Shown here: positions 8,729 through 17,794 of the stretch, piece by piece
Numbering within the stretch: the stretch's first letter is position 1
How the letters are laid out: each line of letters starts with the position of its first letter
Assembly (NCBI GenBank): GCA_910583685.1
Contig: CAJTXY010000002.1
Coordinates: forward strand, 29,284-83,182
Direction: 5' to 3'
Length of the DNA stretch: 53,899 nucleotides
Origin: an uncultured Bacilli bacterium
GTDB lineage: Bacteria > Bacillota_I > Bacilli_A > RF39 > UBA660
Notes under the pieces: generated by a model
What the model was told of the DNA's origin: nothing
Databases searched by the model: none
Seen by the model: the letters and a program-made list of their open reading frames with translations, nothing else
Translations under genes and position numbers: made by a program

Positions 8729-9346
8729 TTAGGCACTCGCTTTTACATTTACCTTCATAATAAATGTTTTAGAGATATGATTTACATTATAATCCTCTGA
8801 AACCCATATTCTTAAACGAAATTTTTGAGAATCAGTTCCATTAAATGTACCATAATATAATCTCTTAGCAGTTGCATCGCTTTCTGCAGTAGTTAAAGTA
8901 TTAAACGTTGGAACTACTCCAGTATAACCTGTCATTGCTGTTTCATTTGTATCTCCATCTGTTAAATAAACCTTAACGTATTGTGGATCCAAAGCACCTT
9001 CCTCTGGAGAAGCATTAACACCATAAACCTCATAGTTAATTGCTGAATTTCCACTAGCGTTACTTGAAACAGTAAAATCAAAATAACCCTGTTCAACACC
9101 ATTAGTATCATCACTTTCTGTTAAAACCTTTCCAACAGAATCTGCAATAGGTTGAGCATTGACAAGAGAAATACCATTTGTATCTTCAGTATAATTAAAT
9201 GTAATAGTACCTGTTGTAATTGTATTCTCCACGGAACCTGTTCCAGTAAAAGTAAATGCTGCATAGGTTACACCAACTACTGCAACAATTAAAACTAAAA
9301 TTGCAACTACCGAAATAATAATCTCTTTTTTACGACTTTCTTCCAT
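8729..9346 (-). CDS. TasA/camelysin-like secreted protein 2
   Basis: 205 residues and a clear paralogue of the downstream gene: hydrophobic core ending VVGVTYAAFTFTGTGS, the same N-T-I-T-T-G-T-I segment, D-T-N-G-I-S, and a late LRIWV strand. Predicted SipW substrate and fibre-type surface protein. AGGAGG precedes the ATG by 11 nt. A TGTTATGAT extended -10 lies at 9377-9385 without a convincing -35. The 72-nt gap to the next gene is short, so the pair is probably cotranscribed, ending at the terminator at 8009-8032. Tandem duplication is the simplest origin of the pair. Confidence 0.82.
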   Translation of the reverse strand: MEESRKKEIIISVVAILVLIVAVVGVTYAAFTFTGTGSVENTITTGTITFNYTEDTNGISLVNAQPIADSVGKVLTESDDTNGVEQGYFDFTVSSNASGNSAINYEVYGVNASPEEGALDPQYVKVYLTDGDTNETAMTGYTGVVPTFNTLTTAESDATAKRLYYGTFNGTDSQKFRLRIWVSEDYNVNHISKTFIMKVNVKASA

Positions 9347-9424
9347 CTGTTATCTATCCTCCTATGATTCCATACTATCATAACAAAAAAAAATTTACAA
9401 GGTATTTTTCAAATGTTTACAACA

Positions 9425-10036
9425 TCAAAAACCAACTCGTAAAATATCAAATTGAATATTAGCTTGAGTGTGCATTCCTTGCATATTTTTTTCAGTTTCA
9501 AATAACAAATCGAGATGTTTTCCCTTTACAGCACCACCCCGATCCATAACAATTGCAATAATCGGTTCATTATAAATGCTAATATTATGAATACGAACAA
9601 TACTTCCACATGGAAGGCGTCTATCTGCCGCTACAACTCTCACTTTTCCATAAATTTCATCATTAAAATAGATATTACCATTCTTAAAATTTTGTCTAGG
9701 CGGACATGCACTAGAGCCACCACAGCCTTTACAATCAGGACCATAACCTGTAATCTTACCAATAAAAGAAGCAACATTGCCTGTTTGGGCAACTGTAATA
9801 GCCTCCTCAAATGTCTCATAAACAAGCGGAACAGCAGGCTTTTTTGATTCCATTAACAAATGATATTGATCTTGCATCCTAGTAGCTTGAATAGACTTCG
9901 CATTATTCACATTATAAGTAATTACAGATGTCCTCTGATTACCAGATGCCACGACGAAAAAAAGAACAAAACAAAAGGAAACAGCAAACAAATAACAAAA
10001 ATAATGATAAATTCGCTTTTTCTTCAGCATCTTCAT
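9425..10036 (-). CDS. 3D-domain (YabE/YocH-like) cell-wall protein
   Basis: 203 residues: short basic N-terminus, one membrane/signal helix (about 13-32), linker, then a C-terminal 3D domain with its three Asp positions: VAADRRLPCG, VMDRGG and KHLDLLF. The RLPCGSIVRI segment is typical. 3D domains occur in Rpf/YabE-type lytic transglycosylases and related wall hydrolases. No G5, YabB or LysM repeats are present, so this is a short version of B. subtilis YabE (437 residues). The position after tatD matches the metS-tatD-yabE order, which supports orthology. A GPDCKGCGGSSACPPRQ stretch with four Cys precedes the catalytic part and may form disulfides. GAGGTGG lies just upstream of the start. 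Confidence 0.8.
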   Translation of the reverse strand: MKMLKKKRIYHYFCYLFAVSFCFVLFFVVASGNQRTSVITYNVNNAKSIQATRMQDQYHLLMESKKPAVPLVYETFEEAITVAQTGNVASFIGKITGYGPDCKGCGGSSACPPRQNFKNGNIYFNDEIYGKVRVVAADRRLPCGSIVRIHNISIYNEPIIAIVMDRGGAVKGKHLDLLFETEKNMQGMHTQANIQFDILRVGF

Positions 10037-10073
10037 AGCCCACCTCTATTATAGATAAATAGTAGCATATCAA

Positions 10074-10826
10074 CTATGAAAAGTCAAACAAAGAACAAGC
10101 ATTCTCTGTGGTACGAACCACAACATCCTCCATCGAACATTGGCAACTATCTGCAATCTGAGCAGCAATAAGTGGAATATATTTAGAACTATTCTTCTTC
10201 CCACGATAAGGAGCTGGAGTAAGATAGGGACTATCTGTTTCCAAAACAAGAAAGTCAAATCCAATTTTAGATACAACAGTAGGCAAATTACTATTTTTAA
10301 AAGTAATCACACCTCCAATTCCTAATAAAAAACCCATTTTGATATATTCTTTGGCAATCTCAAGACTTCCTGAAAAACAATGAATCACCCCTCGAACAGA
10401 ATATTTCTTTAATATATCAATCGTATCTTTTGTAGCATCTCTAGAATGAATAATAACAGGCAAATTCAATTTTTCTGCAAGCTGTAATTGATACTCAAAA
10501 AGCATTATCTGCTCTTCTACAAAATCCTTCCCATAATAATAATCAAGTCCAATCTCACCAATTGCTACGATTTTTTTACGAGCCAACTGTTTTTCAAGAT
10601 ACAACAAATCTTCATTATTTACCTTTCCTGCCTCAGAAGGATGAAATCCCAAAGATAAATAAACATCATCATATTTCAAAGAAAGTTCGATAGCTTCTTC
10701 CATATCATCTAATTCACACCCAGAAATAATAATCTTCTCAATCCCATTCTTTCTATTTTCAGAAACAATAAAATCAATATTATCATAATATTTTTTTGAT
10801 AAATGACAATGAGTATCAATAAACAT
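10074..10826 (-). CDS. tatD: TatD family metal-dependent hydrolase
   Basis: 250 residues; amidohydrolase-fold deoxyribonuclease family. Metal ligands are visible in order: FIDTHCHL at the N-terminus, Glu in AIGEIGLDYY, His in LPVIIHSRDA, His in VIHCFSG, and Asp in LETDSPYL. SD AGAGGAT precedes the ATG. It lies between metG and the yabE-like gene as in B. subtilis (yabD), 37 nt from the latter, so the two are probably cotranscribed. Proposed roles in the family include 3'-5' exonuclease activity in DNA repair and D-aminoacyl-tRNA editing; the substrate here cannot be read from the sequence. Confidence 0.92.
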   Translation of the reverse strand: MFIDTHCHLSKKYYDNIDFIVSENRKNGIEKIIISGCELDDMEEAIELSLKYDDVYLSLGFHPSEAGKVNNEDLLYLEKQLARKKIVAIGEIGLDYYYGKDFVEEQIMLFEYQLQLAEKLNLPVIIHSRDATKDTIDILKKYSVRGVIHCFSGSLEIAKEYIKMGFLLGIGGVITFKNSNLPTVVSKIGFDFLVLETDSPYLTPAPYRGKKNSSKYIPLIAAQIADSCQCSMEDVVVRTTENACSLFDFS

Positions 10827-10933
10827 AAAATCACATCCTCTAAATAACCAAAATATTTAAAATCTCAGATAAAATAGTAAAAAATTACGATCTTCTCTGG
10901 CCTTAATATATAATAAACATATTTATTTTTCAA

Positions 10934-10960
10934 TAAAAAAATATCATTTGTTAATGATAT
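10934..10960 (-). terminator. Terminator after small membrane gene
   Basis: Perfect 8-bp inverted repeat (ATATCATT / AATGATAT) with a 4-nt loop. On the minus strand it is followed by a run of seven T. It is placed immediately after the stop at 10965 and ends the metG-side transcript before tatD. Confidence 0.8.
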
Positions 10961-10964
10961 CAAG

Positions 10965-11168
10965 TTACTTCTTAATCTTCCACCTATGAATTTTAATTCT
11001 AATATAAGAATAACTCACAACACCTAAGTAGAGAATATCTAAAATATTCCAACTTTGTGATATTAATAGAATTAAAAATCCCGCAACCAGAATAAAAGCC
11101 GTATCAATATTAACAAGTTTAACCAAAAATTCTGGTACATAGTATTGTTGTGGTGTATCGTCCATCAT
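10965..11168 (-). CDS. Small two-helix membrane protein
   Basis: 67 residues, not recognised. Polar N-terminus (DDTPQQYY), two hydrophobic segments (about 20-38 and 42-58) and a strongly basic C-terminus (RIKIHRWKIKK), which suggests both ends are cytoplasmic. GGAAAGGA lies 8 nt before the double ATG and a clear terminator follows, so it is probably a real gene rather than a chance frame. It lies between metG and tatD, where B. subtilis has no such gene. Confidence 0.6.
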   Translation of the reverse strand: MMDDTPQQYYVPEFLVKLVNIDTAFILVAGFLILLISQSWNILDILYLGVVSYSYIRIKIHRWKIKK

Positions 11169-11232
11169 ACATTCAGTCCTTTCCTAAAGATTTACTACAG
11201 CCACTACCTTTTCATCATAACAAGAAACAAAT

Positions 11233-11259
11233 AAAAAAGAAATACAAAATTCGTATTCC
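11233..11259 (-). terminator. Terminator after metG
   Basis: Minus-strand stem GGAATAC / GTATTTC (7 bp, one G-U) with a 7-nt loop and six following T, located 32 nt downstream of the metG stop. Confidence 0.65.
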
Positions 11260-11290
11260 TTCTGTAAAATTGACAAATTTATTAAGAAAA

Positions 11291-12805
11291 TTAATCTTTT
11301 TCAATCCGCTCAAAGATAGGAGTTGGTGTTCCTACTTGATAAGTCAATTTTTCCTGATAACCTATGCTCTTATCTTCTATTTGTAATTGTCTAAACATCT
11401 CTTTACTAGTATCTGGCATAAAAGCTTCTAATAACGTTGCAGAAACACGAATAGCCTCTAGCAAATTGTAAAGTACAGATTCCAATCTATCTCTTCTTGC
11501 CTCATCCTTTGCTAATATCCAAGGACTTGTCTCATCAATATATTTATTTGCCCTACGAAGTAGCTCAAATATAGACTCCATCGCATCATTAATATGTAAA
11601 GAATCAACCCTCTCATCAACAATAGAAGACAAATTACAAATCATAGAAATAAACTCAGTATCATACTCTTCTACTATATTTTTATTACAAATCTTACCAT
11701 CAAAATACTTATTCGCCATAGATAAAGTACGATTAACTAAATTACCCAAATTATTTGCCAAATCTGCATTCGTTCTAGTAATCAAAGCTTCCTCTGAAAA
11801 GGTGCCATCATTACCAAAAGAAACCTCTCTTAAAACATAATAGCGAACCGCATCAACACCATACTTTTTTATATACTCCCTAGGATCTTTATAATTCCCT
11901 AAAGATTTTGATATTTTCTCCCCATTAATAACTAACCAGCCATGACCAAAAACTTGCTTTGGCAATTCTAAATCTAAAGCCATTAAAATAATAGGCCAAA
12001 CAATAGTATGAAATCTTACAATCTCCTTACCAACCAACTGTATATTAGCAGGCCAATATTTTTGAAATTCTGAATCATCTTCACTCATATAACCTAGGGA
12101 AGTTATATAATTAGTTAGCGCATCAAGCCAAACATATACAATATGATTCTCATCAAAAGGAACAGGAATCCCCCAACGAAAACTAGTTCTAGAAACACAT
12201 AAATCCTCAAGTCCTGGTTTAATAAAATTATTAATCATTTCATTTTTTCTAGATTCAGGTTGAATAAAATCAGGATGACTTTCAATATATTCAACTAACC
12301 TATCTTGATATTTTGAAAGCTTCAAAAAATATGCTTCCTCACTTACTTCATGAACCTCTCTATTACAATCGGGACATTTACCATCTACTAATTGTGTTGA
12401 TGTCCAAAAAGACTCACAAGGAGTACAATAAAGTCCTTTGTATTCACCTTTATAAATATCACCTTGCTTATAAAGCTTTGTAAATATTTTTTGAACAGTC
12501 TTAATATGGATCTCATCTGTAGTTCTCAAGAATTTATCATAACTAATATGAAGGCTATCCCATAAATCAATAGCATCAGAAACAATGTTGTCTACATATT
12601 CCTTTGGACTTACACCAGCCTTTCCGGCCTTATCCTCAATCTTCTGACCATGCTCATCAGTACCTGTTTGAAAACAAACATCATACCCCTTTAACCTTTT
12701 ATATCTAGCAATCGCATCTGCAATAATTGTAGTATAACAATGCCCAATATGAAAATTACCACTTGGATAATAAATTGGTGTTGTAATATAAAAACTTTTA
12801 CTCAT
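11291..12805 (-). CDS. metG: Methionyl-tRNA synthetase
   Basis: 504 residues; charges tRNA-Met. The HIGH signature is FHIGHCYT (about residues 18-25) and the KMSKS loop is EKISKSLGN (near 300). A four-Cys zinc knuckle (CTPCESF and CPDCNRE) sits in the connective peptide, as in the one-knuckle class. The protein ends soon after the anticodon-binding helical domain and lacks the C-terminal EMAP/Trbp111-like tRNA-binding domain that extends B. subtilis MetS to about 664 residues. The T-box leader upstream indicates induction when uncharged tRNA-Met accumulates. Confidence 0.96.
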   Translation of the reverse strand: MSKSFYITTPIYYPSGNFHIGHCYTTIIADAIARYKRLKGYDVCFQTGTDEHGQKIEDKAGKAGVSPKEYVDNIVSDAIDLWDSLHISYDKFLRTTDEIHIKTVQKIFTKLYKQGDIYKGEYKGLYCTPCESFWTSTQLVDGKCPDCNREVHEVSEEAYFLKLSKYQDRLVEYIESHPDFIQPESRKNEMINNFIKPGLEDLCVSRTSFRWGIPVPFDENHIVYVWLDALTNYITSLGYMSEDDSEFQKYWPANIQLVGKEIVRFHTIVWPIILMALDLELPKQVFGHGWLVINGEKISKSLGNYKDPREYIKKYGVDAVRYYVLREVSFGNDGTFSEEALITRTNADLANNLGNLVNRTLSMANKYFDGKICNKNIVEEYDTEFISMICNLSSIVDERVDSLHINDAMESIFELLRRANKYIDETSPWILAKDEARRDRLESVLYNLLEAIRVSATLLEAFMPDTSKEMFRQLQIEDKSIGYQEKLTYQVGTPTPIFERIEKD

Positions 12806-12811
12806 CTAAAT

Positions 12812-13050
12812 TCCTCCCATCAAAACAAAAGTTATTATAATATAAGGACGAGTTTCCCCGCGGTTCCACCTTATTTTATAATAACTTGATTATACTCTCA
12901 AATAGTTAACGCCTATTACACGATTAAGCCTACTTATCGACTCAATAGCTCCAAAGCCATATTCAGTATTTTACTAGATTCTATTTCCACCAACAAGAAT
13001 TCTCTCTCCTAATAATATAAATACCAAACTCTTCTTCAACACAATGAATA
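12812..13050 (-). promoter_or_regulatory. T-box riboswitch upstream of metG
   Basis: The minus-strand leader contains the T-box core TGGAACCGCGG (about 12859-12869), whose bulge pairs with the NCCA end of uncharged tRNA. Upstream are AGAGAG- and GGTGG-type stem I elements. An AUG lies at 12958-12960 in AATATGGC, positioned as the specifier codon and consistent with tRNA-Met. The terminator is formed by GTTATTATA... and ...TATAATAAC arms flanking the whole T-box, followed by TTTTGTTTT. Uncharged tRNA-Met binding would favour the antiterminator and metG expression. Confidence 0.88.
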
Positions 13051-13057
13051 TGGATGA

Positions 13058-13086
13058 ATTATAACATAACTTTTTCTATTCTTCAA
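13058..13086 (-). promoter_or_regulatory. metG / T-box promoter
   Basis: Minus strand: -35 TTGAAG (13081-13086), a 17-nt spacer, -10 TATAAT (13058-13063). The -35 lies inside the last codons of spoVT, so the metG transcript starts just after that gene ends. Confidence 0.75.
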
Positions 13087-13606
13087 TATGTTTACTTAAA
13101 AAATCTGCAATAACAACTGCAATCTTTTCATCTACATCAGTTATGGTCTCCTCCACCGAAAGAATAATAACAAGACCTACAACATCTCCTTTTACATTAA
13201 TAGGGTTAATAATATAAGTATATTCCTCTTTTTTACCATCTAGAAGCTCAATAGAATGTGGATTTTTCTCAATTAAAATTTCTCTGTCATTCATTTGCTG
13301 TTCCAAAACTCTCGAAATAGATTTATTTAAATACTTTTTTCTTTCCTCACCTGTTGTCACAATAAAGCGATCTCTATCCGTAATAAAAATATTTTTCTTA
13401 ATTGTAGGACTAATAGTATCTGCTAGTGTTTTGGCAATTTCTGTCATATCATCCATAGAAGAATATTTTTTTAAAGCGATCATTTCTCTATCTACAAATA
13501 TTTCTAAAGATTCACCATCTCTAATTCGTAAAGTTCTTCTAATTTCTTTAGGGATTACAATTCTCCCCAAATCATCTATTCTTCTTACTACACCAGTTGT
13601 TTTCAT
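13076..13606 (-). CDS. spoVT: Stage V sporulation regulator SpoVT
   Basis: 176 residues: an N-terminal AbrB-type swapped-hairpin DNA-binding domain (TGVVRRIDDLGRIVIPKEIR) and a C-terminal GAF-like domain (about 55-176). This is the SpoVT architecture rather than the shorter AbrB/Abh. In B. subtilis SpoVT is a forespore regulator of sigma-G genes. GAGAGGAA lies 5 nt upstream of the ATG. A TATAAT at 13685-13690 may be its -10, but no sigma-A -35 accompanies it, leaving room for another sigma factor. It sits beside mfd (with one gene between), as in the mfd-spoVT order of Bacillus. Confidence 0.92.
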   Translation of the reverse strand: MKTTGVVRRIDDLGRIVIPKEIRRTLRIRDGESLEIFVDREMIALKKYSSMDDMTEIAKTLADTISPTIKKNIFITDRDRFIVTTGEERKKYLNKSISRVLEQQMNDREILIEKNPHSIELLDGKKEEYTYIINPINVKGDVVGLVIILSVEETITDVDEKIAVVIADFLSKHIEE

Positions 13607-13746
13607 AATGATTCCTCTCTTTCTTCCTACAATTATCTTCTACTATTTTCAGAACTTTATACCTTAATAATTTCTTCTATATATATTATAAACTTTATCT
13701 ATAGAAATTCCCTTGGTAAATATTTCCATTTAGTAAACTTTGGAAG

Positions 13747-13774
13747 AAAAAAAAGACTCTTTTTTAAGTCTTTT
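13747..13774 (-). terminator. Terminator of the dnaX-to-mfd operon
   Basis: Minus strand: stem AAAAGACT / AGTCTTTT with an A-rich loop, then a run of T. It begins at the stop codon of the gene at 13774-14427 and ends the long operon that begins at dnaX. Confidence 0.75.
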
Positions 13775-14427
13775 CAAACCTTCTCATCAAATAAATGAGA
13801 ATTATTCTTAGTAAACAAAAACCGTTCTCCCTGTTCCAAAACACTATTGATCAATGTCGTATCTTTAATAATAAGTTTCAACTCAATTCCCTCAATCAAA
13901 TCTCGACAGTAATTCACTGTAAGATATTTTTTCATAGTATCAATAACTTTAAATTTACTATCTTCCAAAACATCTTCTTTAAATAAATCAGAAATTCCCT
14001 CAATCAAAATTTGATTAGAGTCTTTTATTCTCTCTTTAGCTTCCTTCTTAATTTTCTTATTAATTGCTGTAAATTCTTTTTTTTGTAACTTGACAATTTC
14101 ATCTACCTTTTTAGGAAGAAAAGAATCTACTATTTTATTTAGTTTTTCTATTCGATCATCACCAATACTAAAAAAAGAATCTACAAGCTTACTACGATAA
14201 TTAACTAATAATTGATTCATCATCTCTGTATCCAAAATAATACCATACTTTTTTGAAAGAGTAACAAGCCTATTACGAATAACATCCATAGAATCAAGAG
14301 GTGGCTGCTTCAAAAGGGAAATAATATCTTCCCTAACTAAAGTTTCTGTATTATTTTTTATTAATTCAAATATTGCATTTTTATAATTTTCTAAATGCTG
14401 CTTTTCTATCTCTTCTACTCCTATCAA
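13774..14427 (-). CDS. Hypothetical coiled-coil-rich cytoplasmic protein
   Basis: 217 residues, family not recognised. Highly charged and helical, with Lys/Glu heptad-like stretches (for example KKVDEIVKLQKKEF and KKIKKEAKERIKDSN), no membrane segment and no Cys cluster. The start is set at TTG 14427 because an excellent SD, GGAGGTGG, lies 5 nt upstream. Starting at ATG 14472 or TTG 14487 would add a hydrophobic stretch (LLIVIIVEVVILIG) that I take to be untranslated. It is the last gene of the mfd operon and occupies the slot between mfd and spoVT that is empty in B. subtilis. Confidence 0.6.
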   Translation of the reverse strand: MIGVEEIEKQHLENYKNAIFELIKNNTETLVREDIISLLKQPPLDSMDVIRNRLVTLSKKYGIILDTEMMNQLLVNYRSKLVDSFFSIGDDRIEKLNKIVDSFLPKKVDEIVKLQKKEFTAINKKIKKEAKERIKDSNQILIEGISDLFKEDVLEDSKFKVIDTMKKYLTVNYCRDLIEGIELKLIIKDTTLINSVLEQGERFLFTKNNSHLFDEKV

Positions 14428-14479
14428 GATTACCACCTCCACTATTATTACAATTAAAAGAATATCAAGCATTATTTTT

Positions 14480-17400
14480 TTAGTCAATCTTTTTTAACTC
14501 ATTATCTATTCTTTCCAATAATTCGCACAAATAATAAATTGGATGCTTTTCAAGTTTTATGGTATCAAGTACAATAACCAAAACTTCACCTAATGTCTTA
14601 AAACGAAACATCATTGAGATATTACAAACATCAACAAACAACGTTTCCATATCAAGTCTATCAACAATTTCCTTAGAAAAAGATATCTCAATAGAATTTT
14701 TATTTTGTCTAAAATTCTTAACAGGAATTTTAGAAGCCATTTTTTCAAACCATTCTTCATACATATAAATAATCATATCTTGATTAACCTTACCAAAACG
14801 GTCCTCTAATTCTATTTTTACTTCTGAAAGCTTTTCTCTACTGTCGATCATATTAATCAAACGATGAATTTCAATTTTCAGTTCTTCATCTTCTACATAA
14901 GTATCATCAATATGAGTTGCAACATTCATAAGTGGATTACTAGAATCACTCATCTCTTCTATTTCTATACCCTGTCGCTTTGCCACTTCTGCGTTAAGTA
15001 ATCTTAAATATAGATCAATTCCAACACTATCAATAAAACCAGCTTGTTCTCGACCTAAAATATCACCAGCTCCACGAATAGATAAATCCCGAGTCGCAAT
15101 CGAAAAACCACTCCCTAATTCTGTAAATTCTTTAATAACATTTAATCTTTTAATTGCAGTCTCCGTCAATGCTTTATATGGTTTGTACATCAAATAAGCA
15201 TACGCAAATTTATTACTTCGTCCAACTCGCCCCCTAATCTGATACAATTGACTCAATCCAAATCGGTCTGCATCCAAAATAATTAAAGTATTAACGTTAG
15301 GAATATCAATTCCTGTTTCAATAATAGTAGTACATAATAAAACATCAAATTGATGATTAATAAAGTCAATCATCTTATTCTCAAGTTGCACTTTTGTCAT
15401 CTGCCCATGAGCTACAGTAATATTGGCATCGGGTACTAATTTAGCTATCTCTTCTGCCTTACGATCAATAAATTCTACTCTATTATAAAGAAGAAAAACT
15501 TGACCACCACGAGAAATTTCTTTATATATTGCATCCTTAATAATCTGATTATTTTCTTCTACCACATAAGTTTGAACAGGATACCGATTCGTAGGAGGAG
15601 TTTCAATTAATGAAAGACTCCTAATCCCTGTCATTGACATCTGCAAAGTCCTTGGAATGGGAGTAGCCGTAAGTGTAAGTACATCCACATTTGTTTTATA
15701 CTGCTTGATTTTTTCCTTATGAATAACACCAAAACGTTGCTCTTCATCTATTACTAAAAGTCCCAAATCCTTTGGCTTGATATCCTCACTCAAAAGTCTA
15801 TGGGTACCAAATACTAAATCGATAGTTCCATCTTTTAGCCCCTCAATAACCCTCTTTTGTTCTCGAGGTGATGTAAAGCGATTCAAAACAGCAATTTGCA
15901 CTGGAAAATTTTGAAATCTTCGCAAAGCGTTTTCATAATGCTGATTGGACAAAATAGTAGTAGGACAAAGAAATAAAACCTGTTTAGAATCCAAAATTGC
16001 TTTAAATGTTGCGACAAAAGCAACCTCAGTCTTTCCAAAGCCAACATCACCACATAATAGTCGATCCATAGGTTGTTGGGATTCCATATCTCTTTTTATT
16101 TGCTGAATAGCCAAATTCTGATCACCAGTCAATGTAAAAGAAATATCATTTTCAAACTCTTTGAGCATTCGACTATCTTTTGAGAAAGCATACCCACATT
16201 TTTTTTCCCGTTCTGCATAAAGCTGCAATAATTGATCAGCCATAATTGCAATTTTTTCAGAAACTCTTCGCTTTGTTTTTTCCCATTCATTGCCATTTAA
16301 AGAATGAACAGATGGCACACTTCCCTCTTTTCCAGCATATTTATATAAATAATCAATTTTCTCAACAGGAATATAAAGTTTATCATTATTTTTATAAAGA
16401 AGCTCTATATAGTCTTTACTAATACCATTCTGAGTAAGAACACGAATTCCATTATAAACTCCTATTCCATATACATCATGTACTATATAATCTCCTACTT
16501 GAAGTTTATCTAAATCTTTAATTTTAGAAGTATACTTAAATTTCGATTTTGAATGTTGAACCCTCTTTTTTTCATAATAAATTTCCTTTTGAGAAATAAA
16601 AATATAGTTCTGATAAATAAAACCTTCATGGATTGGTTTTTCAACAACATTTATCTTTTCTAATAAAATATGCCCCTCATCAGTCTCTTTAAAAGGAACA
16701 GAAAGTTTAGGAAGCAAATTCTTAATCTGATTTTTATTTAAACAAATAACAATCGTTTTCTGCTTTTCTAAATTTTTTCTTAAAAACTGGTTAATTGCCT
16801 CAATATCTTCATTAAAAACAGGTAATGTTTTTACATTAAAATCTAAAATAGAAAAGGAAGAATCTAAAACAAAGTTTTCAACATTCATATAATAAATCTC
16901 ATTTTCACAATGAAGATCTTTTAAATAATGCATATAATCATAAGAATATTCAGTATCTTTCGTAGAATGATAAGTCATAATTTCTTCTCTCAGAAGCCTC
17001 TCACTTACTTCCAATTGAGAATAGTCTTTATAAATAACAGTTATATTTTTTAAATAATCTTGAATAGAGTAAACCTCATCTAAAAATTGTGGCAAATATT
17101 TCTGCTTTTGATAACAATCATCTACCTGCTCATCAATAATAAACTCCCAACAAGGATAAATAGTAATTTCATCTAAGTTCTCAAGAGACCTCTGACTTTC
17201 AGCTTGAAAACTTCTAATTCCATCAATTTCATCGCCAAAAAATTCAAGACGAATAGGATCTGACATAGTAGTAGGAAAAATATCAATAACAAATCCACGA
17301 ACTGCAAATTCACCAGTTTGCGTAACCATTGTTTCCCTGCGATAGCCCAATTTTAGTAAAAGAACAACCAACTCGTGTGGTGAAATAGCATCACCAATAC

Positions 17401-17794
17401 AATAATGTAAAATAGATTTTTGAAAATTACTAGGTGCAGGTAAATATCGTAAATATCCCATTAAATTAGTAACAATTATTTTATTTTTCTGAGACAAAGC
17501 CTCAATCAAACTTTCCATTCGAAGCATTTGTAAATCTGGACTAATTGCAATTGCCTCACTTGTCAAAAAATCATCCATAGGAAAAAGCAAAACATCATCA
17601 GTATATACTTGTAAATCTTTATATAATTTATTTGCTTCAAACAAAGAACCAACAACTACCAATATATTTTGTGAATTTTGATAAAATATATTATTTAAAT
17701 AAACACAAAAAAACTCATCGGTAAGATTCATAATACCCATATGTTCTTTTTGTTCTAAATTAATTAATTCTCTAAAAATACTCACCCATATCAC
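14480..17794 (-). CDS. mfd: Transcription-repair coupling factor Mfd
   Basis: About 1,104 residues. It displaces RNA polymerase stalled at DNA damage and recruits UvrA. Domains seen in order: the UvrB-homology module (about 30-330, with a TGEFAVRGFVIDIFP segment), the RNA-polymerase-interacting CarD-like domain (near YIVHDVYGIGVYNG), the RecG-like helicase with Walker A LLCGDVGFGKTEVAF, the DEEQ box VIDEEQRFGV, the Q/RGRVGRS motif and the D7 C-terminal domain. It overlaps the pth stop by 4 nt. The first possible start is GTG at 17794; GTG 17785 after GGGTGA is a close alternative. Confidence 0.96.
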   Translation of the reverse strand: MIWVSIFRELINLEQKEHMGIMNLTDEFFCVYLNNIFYQNSQNILVVVGSLFEANKLYKDLQVYTDDVLLFPMDDFLTSEAIAISPDLQMLRMESLIEALSQKNKIIVTNLMGYLRYLPAPSNFQKSILHYCIGDAISPHELVVLLLKLGYRRETMVTQTGEFAVRGFVIDIFPTTMSDPIRLEFFGDEIDGIRSFQAESQRSLENLDEITIYPCWEFIIDEQVDDCYQKQKYLPQFLDEVYSIQDYLKNITVIYKDYSQLEVSERLLREEIMTYHSTKDTEYSYDYMHYLKDLHCENEIYYMNVENFVLDSSFSILDFNVKTLPVFNEDIEAINQFLRKNLEKQKTIVICLNKNQIKNLLPKLSVPFKETDEGHILLEKINVVEKPIHEGFIYQNYIFISQKEIYYEKKRVQHSKSKFKYTSKIKDLDKLQVGDYIVHDVYGIGVYNGIRVLTQNGISKDYIELLYKNNDKLYIPVEKIDYLYKYAGKEGSVPSVHSLNGNEWEKTKRRVSEKIAIMADQLLQLYAEREKKCGYAFSKDSRMLKEFENDISFTLTGDQNLAIQQIKRDMESQQPMDRLLCGDVGFGKTEVAFVATFKAILDSKQVLFLCPTTILSNQHYENALRRFQNFPVQIAVLNRFTSPREQKRVIEGLKDGTIDLVFGTHRLLSEDIKPKDLGLLVIDEEQRFGVIHKEKIKQYKTNVDVLTLTATPIPRTLQMSMTGIRSLSLIETPPTNRYPVQTYVVEENNQIIKDAIYKEISRGGQVFLLYNRVEFIDRKAEEIAKLVPDANITVAHGQMTKVQLENKMIDFINHQFDVLLCTTIIETGIDIPNVNTLIILDADRFGLSQLYQIRGRVGRSNKFAYAYLMYKPYKALTETAIKRLNVIKEFTELGSGFSIATRDLSIRGAGDILGREQAGFIDSVGIDLYLRLLNAEVAKRQGIEIEEMSDSSNPLMNVATHIDDTYVEDEELKIEIHRLINMIDSREKLSEVKIELEDRFGKVNQDMIIYMYEEWFEKMASKIPVKNFRQNKNSIEISFSKEIVDRLDMETLFVDVCNISMMFRFKTLGEVLVIVLDTIKLEKHPIYYLCELLERIDNELKKID

